From NCBI RefSeq assembly GCF_009828015.1, contig NZ_WTYG01000001.1, positions 558,001-622,000 on the forward strand: 64,000 bases of DNA. Direction: 5' to 3'. This DNA is from Qipengyuania citrea. Its GTDB lineage: Bacteria > Pseudomonadota > Alphaproteobacteria > Sphingomonadales > Sphingomonadaceae. The notes under the pieces are model-generated. The model saw nothing but the letters and a program-made list of their open reading frames with translations, was not told the DNA's origin and searched no databases. The translations under genes and the position numbers were made by a program. This document shows positions 7,875 through 15,537 of this stretch, piece by piece; the stretch's first letter is position 1, and each line of letters starts with the position of its first letter.

Positions 7875-8406
7875 ACATCACCTCGTCTGAAGTCCGCGAA
7901 TCGCGAACTGGCATCAATCGTCCGTTCCTCTTTTGTACAATGAGTTCATTGGGAATTCTGGCACCATAGTGTCGTTTTCCCCCGATTCGCGTGACCGCAT
8001 CCCACGGCCCCCCGCGAGCATGAGACAACCCCACCAGCCTATGAGCTGGCAATTCAATAAGCCCCAATCCCTTAGCGGTTAGGAATCTCCGATCCTCTTG
8101 AGAGGACACGCGAGGAAGCTCTTTGGCTTCGCCCGTCAGTATATCGAAACCTTCCGCTGGGGCCGTTACCGGCTCAGAACCGTACTTCTTGAAAGATTCC
8201 CACAATTGGGGATGTACCGGTCCGTGCTGCCAAGCCTCAAAATGACCTAAACACAATGGAACATCGTGATTGTGCAGATACTTCTCATGAAGAAAATAAA
8301 CTGCCTTCTGGATTGTTAGGTGAGTGATCAACAACCCATATTCGTTGGCTAAGTGAAATAATTCATTCGCGATAGTACGCGGATCATAAGGGGGGGCGCT
8401 CGCCAT
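7849..8406 (-). CDS. Panacea-domain (SocA-like, formerly DUF4065) antitoxin
   Basis: 185 residues. The Panacea domain is clear: YDPRTIANELFHLANEYGL, ITHLTIQKAVYFLHEKYL, then FEAWQHGPVHPQLWESFKKYG, with the conserved GPV. In SocAB the antitoxin is a proteolytic adaptor that delivers toxin SocB to ClpXP; other Panacea antitoxins neutralise toxins by direct binding. The ATG at 8406 begins one base after the nrdB stop and has GGAG four bases upstream inside the nrdB end. An in-frame start at 8439 would overlap nrdB and lacks family similarity. GC falls to roughly 40-55% in sampled lines, against about two-thirds around it. Confidence 0.85.
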   Translation of the reverse strand: MASAPPYDPRTIANELFHLANEYGLLITHLTIQKAVYFLHEKYLHNHDVPLCLGHFEAWQHGPVHPQLWESFKKYGSEPVTAPAEGFDILTGEAKELPRVSSQEDRRFLTAKGLGLIELPAHRLVGLSHARGGPWDAVTRIGGKRHYGARIPNELIVQKRNGRLMPVRDSRTSDEVMYEQPPTRD

Positions 8407-8407
8407 A

Positions 8408-9469
8408 TCACTCCGCCGCTTGCGCTCCCGCCTCATCACCGAACAGTCCCGGGCCGTCGTCCTGCGCGGCGCCTTCCTCGTTCGCGGCCTTGGCCTTGTT
8501 GCGGCTGTCGAAGCTCGACCAGACGGTGTTCCAGTCGCCGGTGGTGGCGCCCTTGGAATATTCGGTGGCGCGCTGTTCGAAGAAGTTGGCGTGCTCCACG
8601 CCGTTGAGCAGCGGGGCGAGCCAGGGCAGCGGGTGATCGTCGATCATGTAAATCGGCTGGAGACCCAGCTGGCCCAGCCGCCAGTCGGCGATGTAGCGGA
8701 TGTACTTCTTGATTTCCTTGGGCGTCATGCCCGCGACCGGGCCCATTTCGAAGGCGAGGTCGATGAAATTGTCTTCCAGCCGCACCGACTTCTGGCAGAT
8801 GTCGATGATGTCTTCCTTGACCGCCTTGGTCAGGCAATCACGCTCGCGCACGAATTCGTGGAACATGCGGATGATGCCTTCGCAGTGGAGCGATTCGTCG
8901 CGCACCGACCAGCTGACGATCTGGCCCATGCCCTTCATCTTGTTGAAACGCGGGAAGTTCATCAGCATGGCGAAGCTGGCGAATAGCTGCATGCCTTCGG
9001 TGAAGCCGCCGAACATCGCCAGCGTGCGCGCGATATCCTCGTCATTGTCGACGCCGAACTGCTGCATGTAATTGTGCTTGTCGGCCATTTCCTCATATTC
9101 GAGGAAGGCGGAATATTCGCTTTCGGGCATGCCGATCGTGTCGAGCAGGTGCGAATAGGCGGCGATGTGCACCGTCTCCATGTTGGAGAAGGCGGTCAGC
9201 ATCATCTTGACCTCGGTCGGCTTGAACACGCGCGCGTATTTGTCGTGGTAGCAATCCTGCACCTCGACATCGGCCTGGGTGAAGAAGCGGAAGATCTGCG
9301 TGAGCAAATTGCGCTCGTGCTCGGACAGCTTCTGCGCCCAGTCGCGGCAGTCCTCGCCGAGCGGCACTTCCTCGGGCATCCAGTGGATCTGCTGCTGGCG
9401 TTTCCAGAAGTCGTAGGCCCAGGGGTACTCGAAGGGCTTGTAGGTCTTGCGGGCTTCGAGCAACGACAT
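8408..9469 (-). CDS. nrdB: ribonucleoside-diphosphate reductase, small (beta, R2) subunit
   Basis: 353 residues. It builds the di-iron tyrosyl-radical cofactor that starts ribonucleotide reduction in the class I enzyme. Metal-ligand candidates are Asp67, Glu98 and His101 (METVHIAAYSH), Glu158 (FTEGMQ), and Glu192 and His195 (DESLHCEG). Tyr105 is in the radical position relative to E98/H101. The C-terminal tail is short and acidic (DDGPGLFGDEAG), as needed for docking to NrdA. The ATG at 9469 is the first Met of the conserved N-terminus. nrdA lies 1.1 kb upstream on the same strand with two small opposite-strand genes between. The SocA-like gene follows directly. Confidence 0.95.
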   Translation of the reverse strand: MSLLEARKTYKPFEYPWAYDFWKRQQQIHWMPEEVPLGEDCRDWAQKLSEHERNLLTQIFRFFTQADVEVQDCYHDKYARVFKPTEVKMMLTAFSNMETVHIAAYSHLLDTIGMPESEYSAFLEYEEMADKHNYMQQFGVDNDEDIARTLAMFGGFTEGMQLFASFAMLMNFPRFNKMKGMGQIVSWSVRDESLHCEGIIRMFHEFVRERDCLTKAVKEDIIDICQKSVRLEDNFIDLAFEMGPVAGMTPKEIKKYIRYIADWRLGQLGLQPIYMIDDHPLPWLAPLLNGVEHANFFEQRATEYSKGATTGDWNTVWSSFDSRNKAKAANEEGAAQDDGPGLFGDEAGAQAAE

Positions 9470-9499
9470 CTGGTGGTTCTCCGGTTTTCAGCGTGAACG

Positions 9500-9517
9500 T
9501 CCCATATAGTGAATCAG
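9500..9517 (-). promoter_or_regulatory. NrdR-box-like motif upstream of nrdB
   Basis: On the minus strand the 18 bases read CTGATTCACTATATGGGA, 31 bases before the nrdB start. CACTATAT matches one half of the NrdR box (consensus around ACACTATATATAGTGT). ATAGTGAATCAG on the plus strand recurs with one change upstream of nrdA (12834-12845). NrdR repression is an inference; the motif could also be the promoter itself. Confidence 0.4.
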
Positions 9518-9614
9518 ACCCGGGATTCGAAGGCAAGCGGGAATGATTCGGCGGGGATAAAACGGTTTCTGCGGGGTTTGTGCGGCCCGCCGCGTCGCGC
9601 TTGCGGCGAATGGC

Positions 9615-9640
9615 GGAACGCCGGGGCCTGGGCAGCCGTT
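9615..9640 (+). promoter_or_regulatory. EcfG-type general stress promoter (GGAAC-N17-CGTT)
   Basis: GGAAC at 9615-9619 and CGTT at 9637-9640 are exact matches to the alphaproteobacterial EcfG sigma-factor consensus, with a 17-base spacer. The CGTT ends 22 bases before the start of the 101-residue protein gene. One or so such matches could occur by chance in 64 kb, but the placement supports a real promoter. Confidence 0.6.
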
Positions 9641-9662
9641 GGTCGGGTGAAGGAGACACACC

Positions 9663-9968
9663 ATGGGTGAATACGCCCCCGACGACCAACGCGACGTCCA
9701 CAGCAACGAAAGCGCCGAATGGCGCGAGGCCGAAGCGCCGCAGGACGGCTCGGCCAAGCCCGCAGACAAGCCTCAGGCGGATGCCGAGCAGGGCGAAGCG
9801 CGGATGGGCTATGGCAATGCGCGCGATGCCGATGGCGCGATGGAGCAGGACACGGCGCGCAGCGACAGCGCGGAAGCGTCCGATACCGCCACCGCCGCGG
9901 ATGGCGATGATGCGCGGCCCGACATGCGCGCGCGCGCCGATGCGGCCCGGCCGTTAGGCGGCGCCTGA
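9663..9968 (+). CDS. small hydrophilic, probably disordered stress-associated protein
   Basis: 101 residues with no hydrophobic core. It is rich in Asp, Glu, Ala, Arg and Gln (MGEYAPDDQRDVHSNESAEW, RADAARPLGGA). There is no signal peptide, so it should be cytoplasmic. GGAG lies 8-11 bases before the ATG. The composition resembles small hydrophilic stress proteins. A perfect EcfG-type promoter directly upstream suggests control by the general stress response. No family is recognised. It is divergent from nrdB. Confidence 0.6.
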   Translation: MGEYAPDDQRDVHSNESAEWREAEAPQDGSAKPADKPQADAEQGEARMGYGNARDADGAMEQDTARSDSAEASDTATAADGDDARPDMRARADAARPLGGA

Positions 9969-10045
9969 CCGCAGGCACACACATTCGGGGATTTGCGACA
10001 TCGTTCGGTTTCCCCTTTTGCGGGCGATGTCCGCAAGCCCCAGGC

Positions 10046-10080
10046 GCCCCGCCTCTCCCCCAGAGGCGGGGCGTCATTGT
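10046..10080 (+). terminator. intrinsic-terminator-like hairpin after the 101-residue stress protein gene
   Basis: GCCCCGCCTCT (10046-10056) pairs perfectly with AGAGGCGGGGC (10062-10072) around a 5-base C loop, followed by GTCATTGTTT. A second, imperfect pairing (near 9993-10003 with 10025-10037) precedes it. Confidence 0.6.
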
Positions 10081-10143
10081 TTGTGTGTGGCCAGCATTTC
10101 CCGGAGGCCACGGCCCTGCCGTGCATGAGCTTCGACGAAGCGC

Positions 10144-10168
10144 GGACCGATCCCGCAGGCCGCCCGTT
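10144..10168 (+). promoter_or_regulatory. near-consensus EcfG-type promoter upstream of the DUF2171 gene
   Basis: GGACC (10144-10148, one mismatch to GGAAC), a 16-base spacer and CGTT (10165-10168). The start codon is 36 bases downstream. Confidence 0.4.
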
Positions 10169-10204
10169 GGTATGGTGTAAGCAAACGAAAACAAAGGGAA
10201 ATTT

Positions 10205-10441
10205 ATGTTCGAGAAGATTCGCATCAAGGAACACATGGAAGTCGCCGATTGCAAGGGACAGCATGTCGGGACCGTCGACGAAGTCGAGGGCGACGCGATC
10301 AAGCTGACCAAGTCGGACAGCGCCGATTCGATGCACCACTTCCTCGCCCTCGACGATGTCGAGAAGATCGACGACAACCGCATCTACCTGAAGGAAACCG
10401 CACGGATTCCCGAAGGCCTGGGCAACAAGGCAGTCGCCTGA
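10205..10441 (+). CDS. DUF2171 domain protein
   Basis: 78 residues. It has the PRC-barrel-like pattern of DUF2171: IRIKEHMEVADCKGQHVGTVDEVEG, then DAIKLTKSD, then HFLALDDVEKIDDNRIYL. The family is cytoplasmic, often stress-induced, and of unknown function. A GGG-containing ribosome site (AAAGGGAAATTT) precedes the ATG. The candidate EcfG-type promoter at 10144 fits a stress role. It converges on nrdA with a bidirectional terminator between. Confidence 0.85.
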   Translation: MFEKIRIKEHMEVADCKGQHVGTVDEVEGDAIKLTKSDSADSMHHFLALDDVEKIDDNRIYLKETARIPEGLGNKAVA

Positions 10442-10478
10442 CACGCCCGCCTCCGACGACCCTTGCAAGGGTCGCAGA

Positions 10479-10515
10479 AAACCCCGCCCCGGATGTCCGG
10501 CGGCGGGGTTTCTCT
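10479..10515. terminator. bidirectional intrinsic terminator between the DUF2171 gene and nrdA
   Basis: AAACCCCGCC (10479-10488) pairs with GGCGGGGTTT (10502-10511), and an inner CCGG/CCGG stem stacks on it. T-rich ends occur on both strands (TTTCTCTT on the plus strand, TTTTC on the minus strand). It fits both convergent transcripts. Confidence 0.8.
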
Positions 10516-10576
10516 TGTCCTGTGTGCAGGTGAAGCGCAGGGGGAGCCATCCCCGCGGCTTGCCGGCATCACGGGC

Positions 10577-12601
10577 CTACTGGCAGGCGAGGCATTCCTC
10601 GTAATCGGTCTGCTCGGCGCCCGCGGCCAGTTCGAACTTCGCGGCATCGGCGGTGTTGTCCGCTTCCACACCGCCAGCGAAACCGGCGCGCTGCACGCTC
10701 TTCGAGCGGAGGTAGTAGAGCGACTTGATGCCCTTTTCCCACGCCTGGAAGTGCAGCATCATCAGGTCCCACTTGTCGACATCGGCCGGGATGAACAGGT
10801 TCAGCGACTGCGCCTGGTCGATGAAGGGGGCCCGGTCGCCGGCGAATTCGAGCAGCCAGCGCTGGTCGATTTCGAAGCTGGTCTTGAAGGTCGCCTTTTC
10901 CTCGGGCGTCAGGAAGTCGAGGTGCTGGACGCTGCCGCCCCGCTCGAGGATCGAATTCCAGACATTGGTCGAGTTCTTGCTCTTCCGGTCGAGGATCTTC
11001 TCGAGATAGGGGTTCTTGACGATGAACGAGCCCGACAGCGTCTTGTGCGTGTAGATATTGGCCGGGATCGGTTCGATGCAGGCGCTGGTCCCGCCGCAGA
11101 TGATGCTGATCGACGCGGTCGGCGCGATCGCCATCTTGCAGCTGAAGCGTTCCATCGCGCCGGTTTCGGCAGCGTCGGGGCACGGCCCGCGTTCCTGCGC
11201 CAGCACCAGCGAGGCTTCTTCCGCCTTGGCGCTGATATGCTTGAACATCTTGAGGTTCCACACCTTGGCCATCGGGCTTTCGAAGCCGATGCTCTTGGCC
11301 TGGAGGAAGGAGTGGAAGCCCATCACGCCGAGGCCCACGCTGCGTTCGCGCATGGCCGAATATTTCGCGCGCGCCATCTGGTCGGGCGCCCGGTCGATAT
11401 AGTCCTGCAGGACGTTGTCGAGGAAACGCATGATGTCCTCGATGAACTGCTTGTCGCCGCTCCATTCGTCCCATTTCTCGAGATTGAGCGAGGACAGGCA
11501 GCACACTGCAGTGCGATCGTTGCCGAGATGGTCGATGCCGGTGGGCAGCGTGATTTCGGCGCACAGGTTCGAGGTCGAGACCTTGAGCCCCAGTTCGCGG
11601 TGATGCTTGGGCATCATGCGGTTCACCGTGTCGGAGAACACGATGTAGGGTTCGCCCGTGGCGAGCCGGGTTTCGACCAGCTTCTGGAACAGGCCGCGCG
11701 CGTCGATGGTCTTGCGCACCGATCCGTCGCGCGGGGACACGAGGTCGAATTCCTCGCCCGCGCGCACCGCTTCCATGAAGGCATCGGTGACCAGCACGCC
11801 GTGGTGCAGGTTCAGCGCCTTGCGGTTGAAGTCGCCGCTCGGCTTGCGGATCTCGAGGAACTCCTCGATCTCGGGGTGCGAAACGTCGATATAGCAGGCC
11901 GCCGAACCGCGGCGCAGCGAGCCTTGCGAAATTGCGAGCGTGAGCGAATCCATCACCCGCACGAAGGGGATGATGCCGCTGGTCTTGCCATTGAGGCCGA
12001 CCGGTTCGCCGATCCCGCGGACATTGCCCCAATAGGTGCCGATGCCGCCGCCCTTCGAGGCGAGCCAGACGTTCTCGTTCCAGGTGTTGACGATGCCGTC
12101 GAGGCTGTCCGACACGCTGTTGAGATAGCAGGAAATCGGCAGCCCGCGCGTGGTGCCGCCGTTCGACAGCACGGGCGTGGCGGGCATGAACCAGAGGTTC
12201 GAGATATAGTCGTAAAGCCGCTGCGCATGTTCGGCATCGTCGGCGAAATAATCGGCCACACGCGCAAACAGGTCCTGGTAGCCTTCACCCGGGAGCAGGT
12301 AACGATCGGTCAGCGTTTCCTTGCCGAATTCGGTCAGCAGCGCATCGCGGCTCTCGTCGGTCTTCACGTCGAACCGGCGATCGAGCACCTTCTTGCTGTC
12401 ATGTTCGGCCGCTTCCGAGGTCGCGCTGGCGACCGCGCCGGCCAGCGCCTGGCCAGCGGCGTCCTGCACCAGATCTTCGCTGCCCTTGTCCGTCCTGTCC
12501 ATGGCGACCGCTTTCTCATCCGTGGTGGGTTCGGTGGCGGTGTCGTCCTGTGTTTCGATATCCAGTGCCATCGCCGTGTCGTCCCCGCTTTTGAAATCCA
12601 T
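10577..12601 (-). CDS. nrdA: ribonucleoside-diphosphate reductase, large (alpha, R1) subunit
   Basis: 674 residues from the chosen ATG at 12601, which has GGCGGGG about 8 bases upstream. An ATG 15 bases further up has no such site. It reduces NDPs to dNDPs with NrdB. Visible features are the first active-site Cys region (RGLPISCYLNSVSDSLDG), SNLCAEITLPT with the thiyl-radical Cys, CCLSSLNLEKW, and the C-terminal redox pair in EECLACQ. The N-terminal 60 residues before the core are acidic and low-complexity. No complete ATP-cone is obvious, so allosteric activity control may be absent. Transcription should start in the long spacer at 12602-13187. Confidence 0.95.
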   Translation of the reverse strand: MDFKSGDDTAMALDIETQDDTATEPTTDEKAVAMDRTDKGSEDLVQDAAGQALAGAVASATSEAAEHDSKKVLDRRFDVKTDESRDALLTEFGKETLTDRYLLPGEGYQDLFARVADYFADDAEHAQRLYDYISNLWFMPATPVLSNGGTTRGLPISCYLNSVSDSLDGIVNTWNENVWLASKGGGIGTYWGNVRGIGEPVGLNGKTSGIIPFVRVMDSLTLAISQGSLRRGSAACYIDVSHPEIEEFLEIRKPSGDFNRKALNLHHGVLVTDAFMEAVRAGEEFDLVSPRDGSVRKTIDARGLFQKLVETRLATGEPYIVFSDTVNRMMPKHHRELGLKVSTSNLCAEITLPTGIDHLGNDRTAVCCLSSLNLEKWDEWSGDKQFIEDIMRFLDNVLQDYIDRAPDQMARAKYSAMRERSVGLGVMGFHSFLQAKSIGFESPMAKVWNLKMFKHISAKAEEASLVLAQERGPCPDAAETGAMERFSCKMAIAPTASISIICGGTSACIEPIPANIYTHKTLSGSFIVKNPYLEKILDRKSKNSTNVWNSILERGGSVQHLDFLTPEEKATFKTSFEIDQRWLLEFAGDRAPFIDQAQSLNLFIPADVDKWDLMMLHFQAWEKGIKSLYYLRSKSVQRAGFAGGVEADNTADAAKFELAAGAEQTDYEECLACQ

Positions 12602-13187
12602 CGTCAGCCCCGCCATTGTGGTGCGCCACCGGTCTGCCGATGCAGCCCGGATGTTCCGCTTGTGTTCGAGTCGGCAAGACGTGCGTCCCACCTAGCAAAA
12701 TTGCGTCGGTCGAGGGCGGAAACTTATCCCGTATTTCCCCACAACCCCGGCCTGGGCGGCGACCCACCCGATATGGGGAGCCTTGCCGCCGAAAGCTAGG
12801 TCTTGTGGGTTAACCCCGCAGACCAACCACTAGATACTGAATCAGTGAGTCCCTGCGCGCAAGGGGGCTCGCGGCGAATTGGCGCGCTGCGGGGCCGCCC
12901 GGACAGGGTGCGTTAGACAAGTGCAACGCTGCGACGCGTGGACCAAGCTGGACTTGCCGCGGACGCAAGGGGCAAAATGAATCCGGGAAAAAAATTTTGC
13001 GGGCAAAAATCATCGTTCCGGCTTGAGAATCATTCGAATCCCGCCGCGCAATTTTGGAATCGGGCAGCTCCTCCCATGCCGCGGCCGAACGCGTCGTGGC
13101 AGGCACGCGAAGGACCTGCAGCGGCAGCCGAATCGGGCGCGCGGGGTGAGACCCCCACGCCCGAACCGGAGTTCCGGTCCGCTGGCG
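12602..13187. other. 586-base non-coding spacer upstream of nrdA
   Basis: No convincing gene is seen. It contains the motif at 12828-12845 shared with the nrdB upstream region, the palindrome GGTTAACC near 12808-12815, and an A/T-rich patch at 12985-13010 (GGGAAAAAAATTTTGC) unlike its surroundings. GAGAATCATTCGAA near 13025 faintly resembles a Fur site. The spacer is long for this compact region and could hold a long nrdA leader or a small RNA. Confidence 0.4.
12828..12845 (-). promoter_or_regulatory. NrdR-box-like motif upstream of nrdA
   Basis: On the minus strand it reads CTGATTCAGTATCTAGTG. CAGTATCTAGTG matches 10 of 12 positions of the symmetrical NrdR core CACTATATAGTG. CTGATTCAsTAT is shared with the nrdB site at 9506-9517. 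It lies about 227 bases before the nrdA start, implying a long leader. Regulation by NrdR is inferred. Confidence 0.4.
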
Positions 13188-14078
13188 CTATTCCGCAGCC
13201 GAACGGGCGTGGGTGGCCACCGCATCGGCGATGTCGTCGACGAGTTCGACCGGGAGGTCGTGGCCCCATCCGGGAATCGTCCTGATCCGGGCACCGGGGA
13301 TGGTGGCGGCCGTGTCGCGCCCGCCTTCGCACGGAACCAGCGGATCGTCTTCGCCATGCAGCACCAGCGTGGGCACTGCGATCTGCTTGAGCATTTCGCG
13401 CCGGTCGCCATCGGCGACGATCGCCGAGAGATGCCGCGTTGGCCCTTCGGGATAGAAGCTGCGCTGAACGCTGGCGCGGGTGCGCTCGCGCAAGTGGTCT
13501 TCGGCAGTGGGATAGCCCGGCGAGCCGATCGTGCGCGCGAGCATCATCCCGTGGTCGACCAATGCGTCCTCGTCGCTGCTGGCGGGCCGCGTGATCAGCG
13601 CCTTCATCGCCTCGGGCTTGGCAGCGGGCAGCTTGGGATTGCCCGTGGTCGAGAAGATCGAGGTGAGCGAGAGGCATTTGTCCGCATGGCGCGCGGCGAA
13701 ATGCTGCGCGATCATCCCGCCCATGCTGGCACCGACGATATGCGCTTTGTCGATCCCCAGTGCGTCGAGCAGCCCGGCACCATCATCCGCCATGTCGGCC
13801 AGCGTGTAAGGCACTTTGGGCTTCAGGCCGATCTTCGACAGCAACGTCATCTTGACGATCCCGGGCGCTTTGACCCCGTCGAATTTCTGGCTCAGCCCGA
13901 CATCGCGATTGTCGTAGCGGATGACGCGAAATCCGCGTTCGACCAAGGCATCGACCAGTTCTTCGGGCCACAGTGTCAATTGCGCGCCGAAGCCCATGAT
14001 CAAAAGCATCGGCGGATTGGCCGCATCGCCCCGCTCTTCGTAGTGAATTTCGATCCCGTTCGCCGTCGCTTTAGGCAA
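13188..14078 (-). CDS. alpha/beta hydrolase
   Basis: 296 residues from a TTG at 14078 that has GGGGAG 6-11 bases upstream; no ATG fits the domain start. The fold is clear: MLLIMGFGAQL (oxyanion loop), RYDNRDVGLSQ, the nucleophile elbow GASMGG with Ser118, the acid in HGEDDPLVP (Asp244/245), and His273 in GWGHDLP. It belongs to the broad esterase/epoxide-hydrolase-like group; the substrate is unknown. There is no signal peptide, so it is cytoplasmic. It is the only gene in its transcript as far as can be seen. Confidence 0.85.
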   Translation of the reverse strand: MPKATANGIEIHYEERGDAANPPMLLIMGFGAQLTLWPEELVDALVERGFRVIRYDNRDVGLSQKFDGVKAPGIVKMTLLSKIGLKPKVPYTLADMADDGAGLLDALGIDKAHIVGASMGGMIAQHFAARHADKCLSLTSIFSTTGNPKLPAAKPEAMKALITRPASSDEDALVDHGMMLARTIGSPGYPTAEDHLRERTRASVQRSFYPEGPTRHLSAIVADGDRREMLKQIAVPTLVLHGEDDPLVPCEGGRDTAATIPGARIRTIPGWGHDLPVELVDDIADAVATHARSAAE

Positions 14079-14152
14079 TGCCGTCTCCCCGTCCGATGGT
14101 TGCAGGGCCGACCTCACCGCATTGACCCACGCTTGTCCAGCGCAATCGGGCG

Positions 14153-14168
14153 GCGCGGCTAGCCGCGC
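14153..14168. repeat. 16-base perfect palindrome in a divergent spacer
   Basis: GCGCGGCTAGCCGCGC lies between the divergent hydrolase (start 14078) and PilZ gene (start 14333). It may be an operator; no regulator is adjacent. Confidence 0.35.
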
Positions 14169-14332
14169 GAAGGCACCGGCAATGGCGTGTGCATACAATC
14201 GGAAACCGCCGGAAAGTGGCATCCCTCCCTGCAGGCCGGGAAAGCGCGCGAGGCCGCCGGTGCAGCAGACCGTGCAGGCCTCGCGCTCGATCGGGTGCCG
14301 CGCGGGCGGCGTGAGGATGGAGGGCCTGCGGG

Positions 14333-14680
14333 ATGAGTGAGAGGACGATGGAGCGACGCGGAGAGGATCGCAGCGGCACGCTGGACGACCTGCGCATCAC
14401 CATCGGCGGCCACGGGCTGCGCTGCGCCATGCGCAATCTGTCCCCCTCCGGCTGCATGGTCGAATGCCAGGATATCGTGGCCGAAGTGGGCACCCGGGTC
14501 GAAGTCGTGCTGCTGCCCGGCCAGGTGGCGGCGGGGGAAGTCGCCTGGCAGCTGGGCGAGAGCATCGGGATCTTCTTCCTCGAACCCGTCAGCCAGCGAG
14601 TCGTGCGCCACTATGCCATGGACGACTGGATGCTGCGCAGCGACTGGTCGATGGCGACCTGGCGATCGGCGTCCGACTGA
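14333..14680 (+). CDS. PilZ domain protein (probable cyclic-di-GMP receptor)
   Basis: 115 residues, a single PilZ domain. Both binding motifs are present: RRGEDR (residues 8-13, the RxxxR motif) and NLSPSGCMV (residues 35-43, the [D/N]xSxxG motif). They predict c-di-GMP binding in the cytoplasm. The output is unknown because no other domain is attached. GGAGG lies about 11 bases before the ATG; a second ATG five codons in is also possible. It converges on a GGDEF diguanylate cyclase gene whose stop is 17 bases away, so enzyme and possible receptor are neighbours. Confidence 0.85.
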   Translation: MSERTMERRGEDRSGTLDDLRITIGGHGLRCAMRNLSPSGCMVECQDIVAEVGTRVEVVLLPGQVAAGEVAWQLGESIGIFFLEPVSQRVVRHYAMDDWMLRSDWSMATWRSASD

Positions 14681-14697
14681 CGCGGCGCGGCGCGCGC

Positions 14698-15537
14698 TTA
14701 CGCGCCGGCCATGCGCTCTTCCCGCTTGCGGCTGTACATTTCGCGGTCGGCTTCCTTCACCGCGGCCTCGATCGCTTCCGCCGACATCGCAGATATTTCC
14801 GCATAGCCCGCGCTGAAAGTGACCGGTATCCCGTCTAGCCGGGCGATCGGGCGGCGGCGGAGCGATAGCTGGACGCGTTTCAGCACCCGCCGCGCTTCTT
14901 CGATCGACATGTCCTTGAGGAACACCACGAATTCATCGCCGCCCCAGCGGGCAGCGACATCCTGGGACCGTGTGCGGTCCTTGAGCCGATCGGCGATCGA
15001 GCGCAGCAAGCGGTCACCCTCGGCATGGCCCAACTGGTCGTTGACCTGCTTGAACCGGTCGCCGTCGAGCAGCGCGAGCGTGCCGCGCGCCGAGGGGTCC
15101 TGTTCGAGCAGTTCGGCGAAACCGCGCCGGTTGAACAGGCCTGTAAGCGGGTCGGTTACCGCCATATCCTTGAGTTCATCGAACCGCTCGCTGGTCGAGC
15201 GCAGCGCGTGCGCCACGGATTCGAGCAATTCGCCCGCCATGTCGGGCCCGCCCGCGGGAATGTCCTGCACCGGGGTTCCGTCACGCAGCGCGCGCATGCC
15301 GCGGGTCGCGACGGAAACCGGGCGAAGCAGCCCGGCCAGTCCGGCGATGGCAAAGCCGCTGCCGATCACCGTCGCAATCAGCAGCACGGTGAAGGTCGGC
15401 CAGTCCCAATGCCCCCGGATCGCTTCGAGTACGAGATAGGTGATCAGCGGGATATGCACCGCCCCGAAGCTGATGGTGAAGATACGGGCAGTGTAGTGGC
15501 GGGGGAAGATAAAGGAGGTCGCTCGGTAGAAACGCAT
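14698..15537 (-). CDS. membrane diguanylate cyclase (GGDEF)
   Basis: 279 residues from the ATG at 15537. A GTG at 15582 would add 15 residues but has no ribosome site. Two membrane helices occupy about residues 20-40 and 48-70, with only a short loop between them, so there is no sizeable periplasmic sensor. A HAMP-like linker follows. The GGDEF domain begins at DPLTGLFNRRG (about residue 129), has the intact active site WGGDEF (GGDEF 199-203), and has the inhibitory I-site RSQD (190-193) five residues before it. It should make c-di-GMP from GTP with product inhibition. Confidence 0.9.
   Translation of the reverse strand: MRFYRATSFIFPRHYTARIFTISFGAVHIPLITYLVLEAIRGHWDWPTFTVLLIATVIGSGFAIAGLAGLLRPVSVATRGMRALRDGTPVQDIPAGGPDMAGELLESVAHALRSTSERFDELKDMAVTDPLTGLFNRRGFAELLEQDPSARGTLALLDGDRFKQVNDQLGHAEGDRLLRSIADRLKDRTRSQDVAARWGGDEFVVFLKDMSIEEARRVLKRVQLSLRRRPIARLDGIPVTFSAGYAEISAMSAEAIEAAVKEADREMYSRKREERMAGA

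Noticed and set aside
13020..13040. Possible Fur box (GAGAATCATTCGAA)
   Set aside because: Too few matches to the 19-base consensus and no iron gene nearby.
13010..13050. TTCGAATCCCGCC resembling a tRNA T-arm
   Set aside because: The 5-base T-stem cannot pair and there is no acceptor stem or anticodon arm.
12810..13106. 98-residue minus-strand frame upstream of nrdA
   Set aside because: No ribosome site and random-looking composition; the region is better explained as a promoter/leader.
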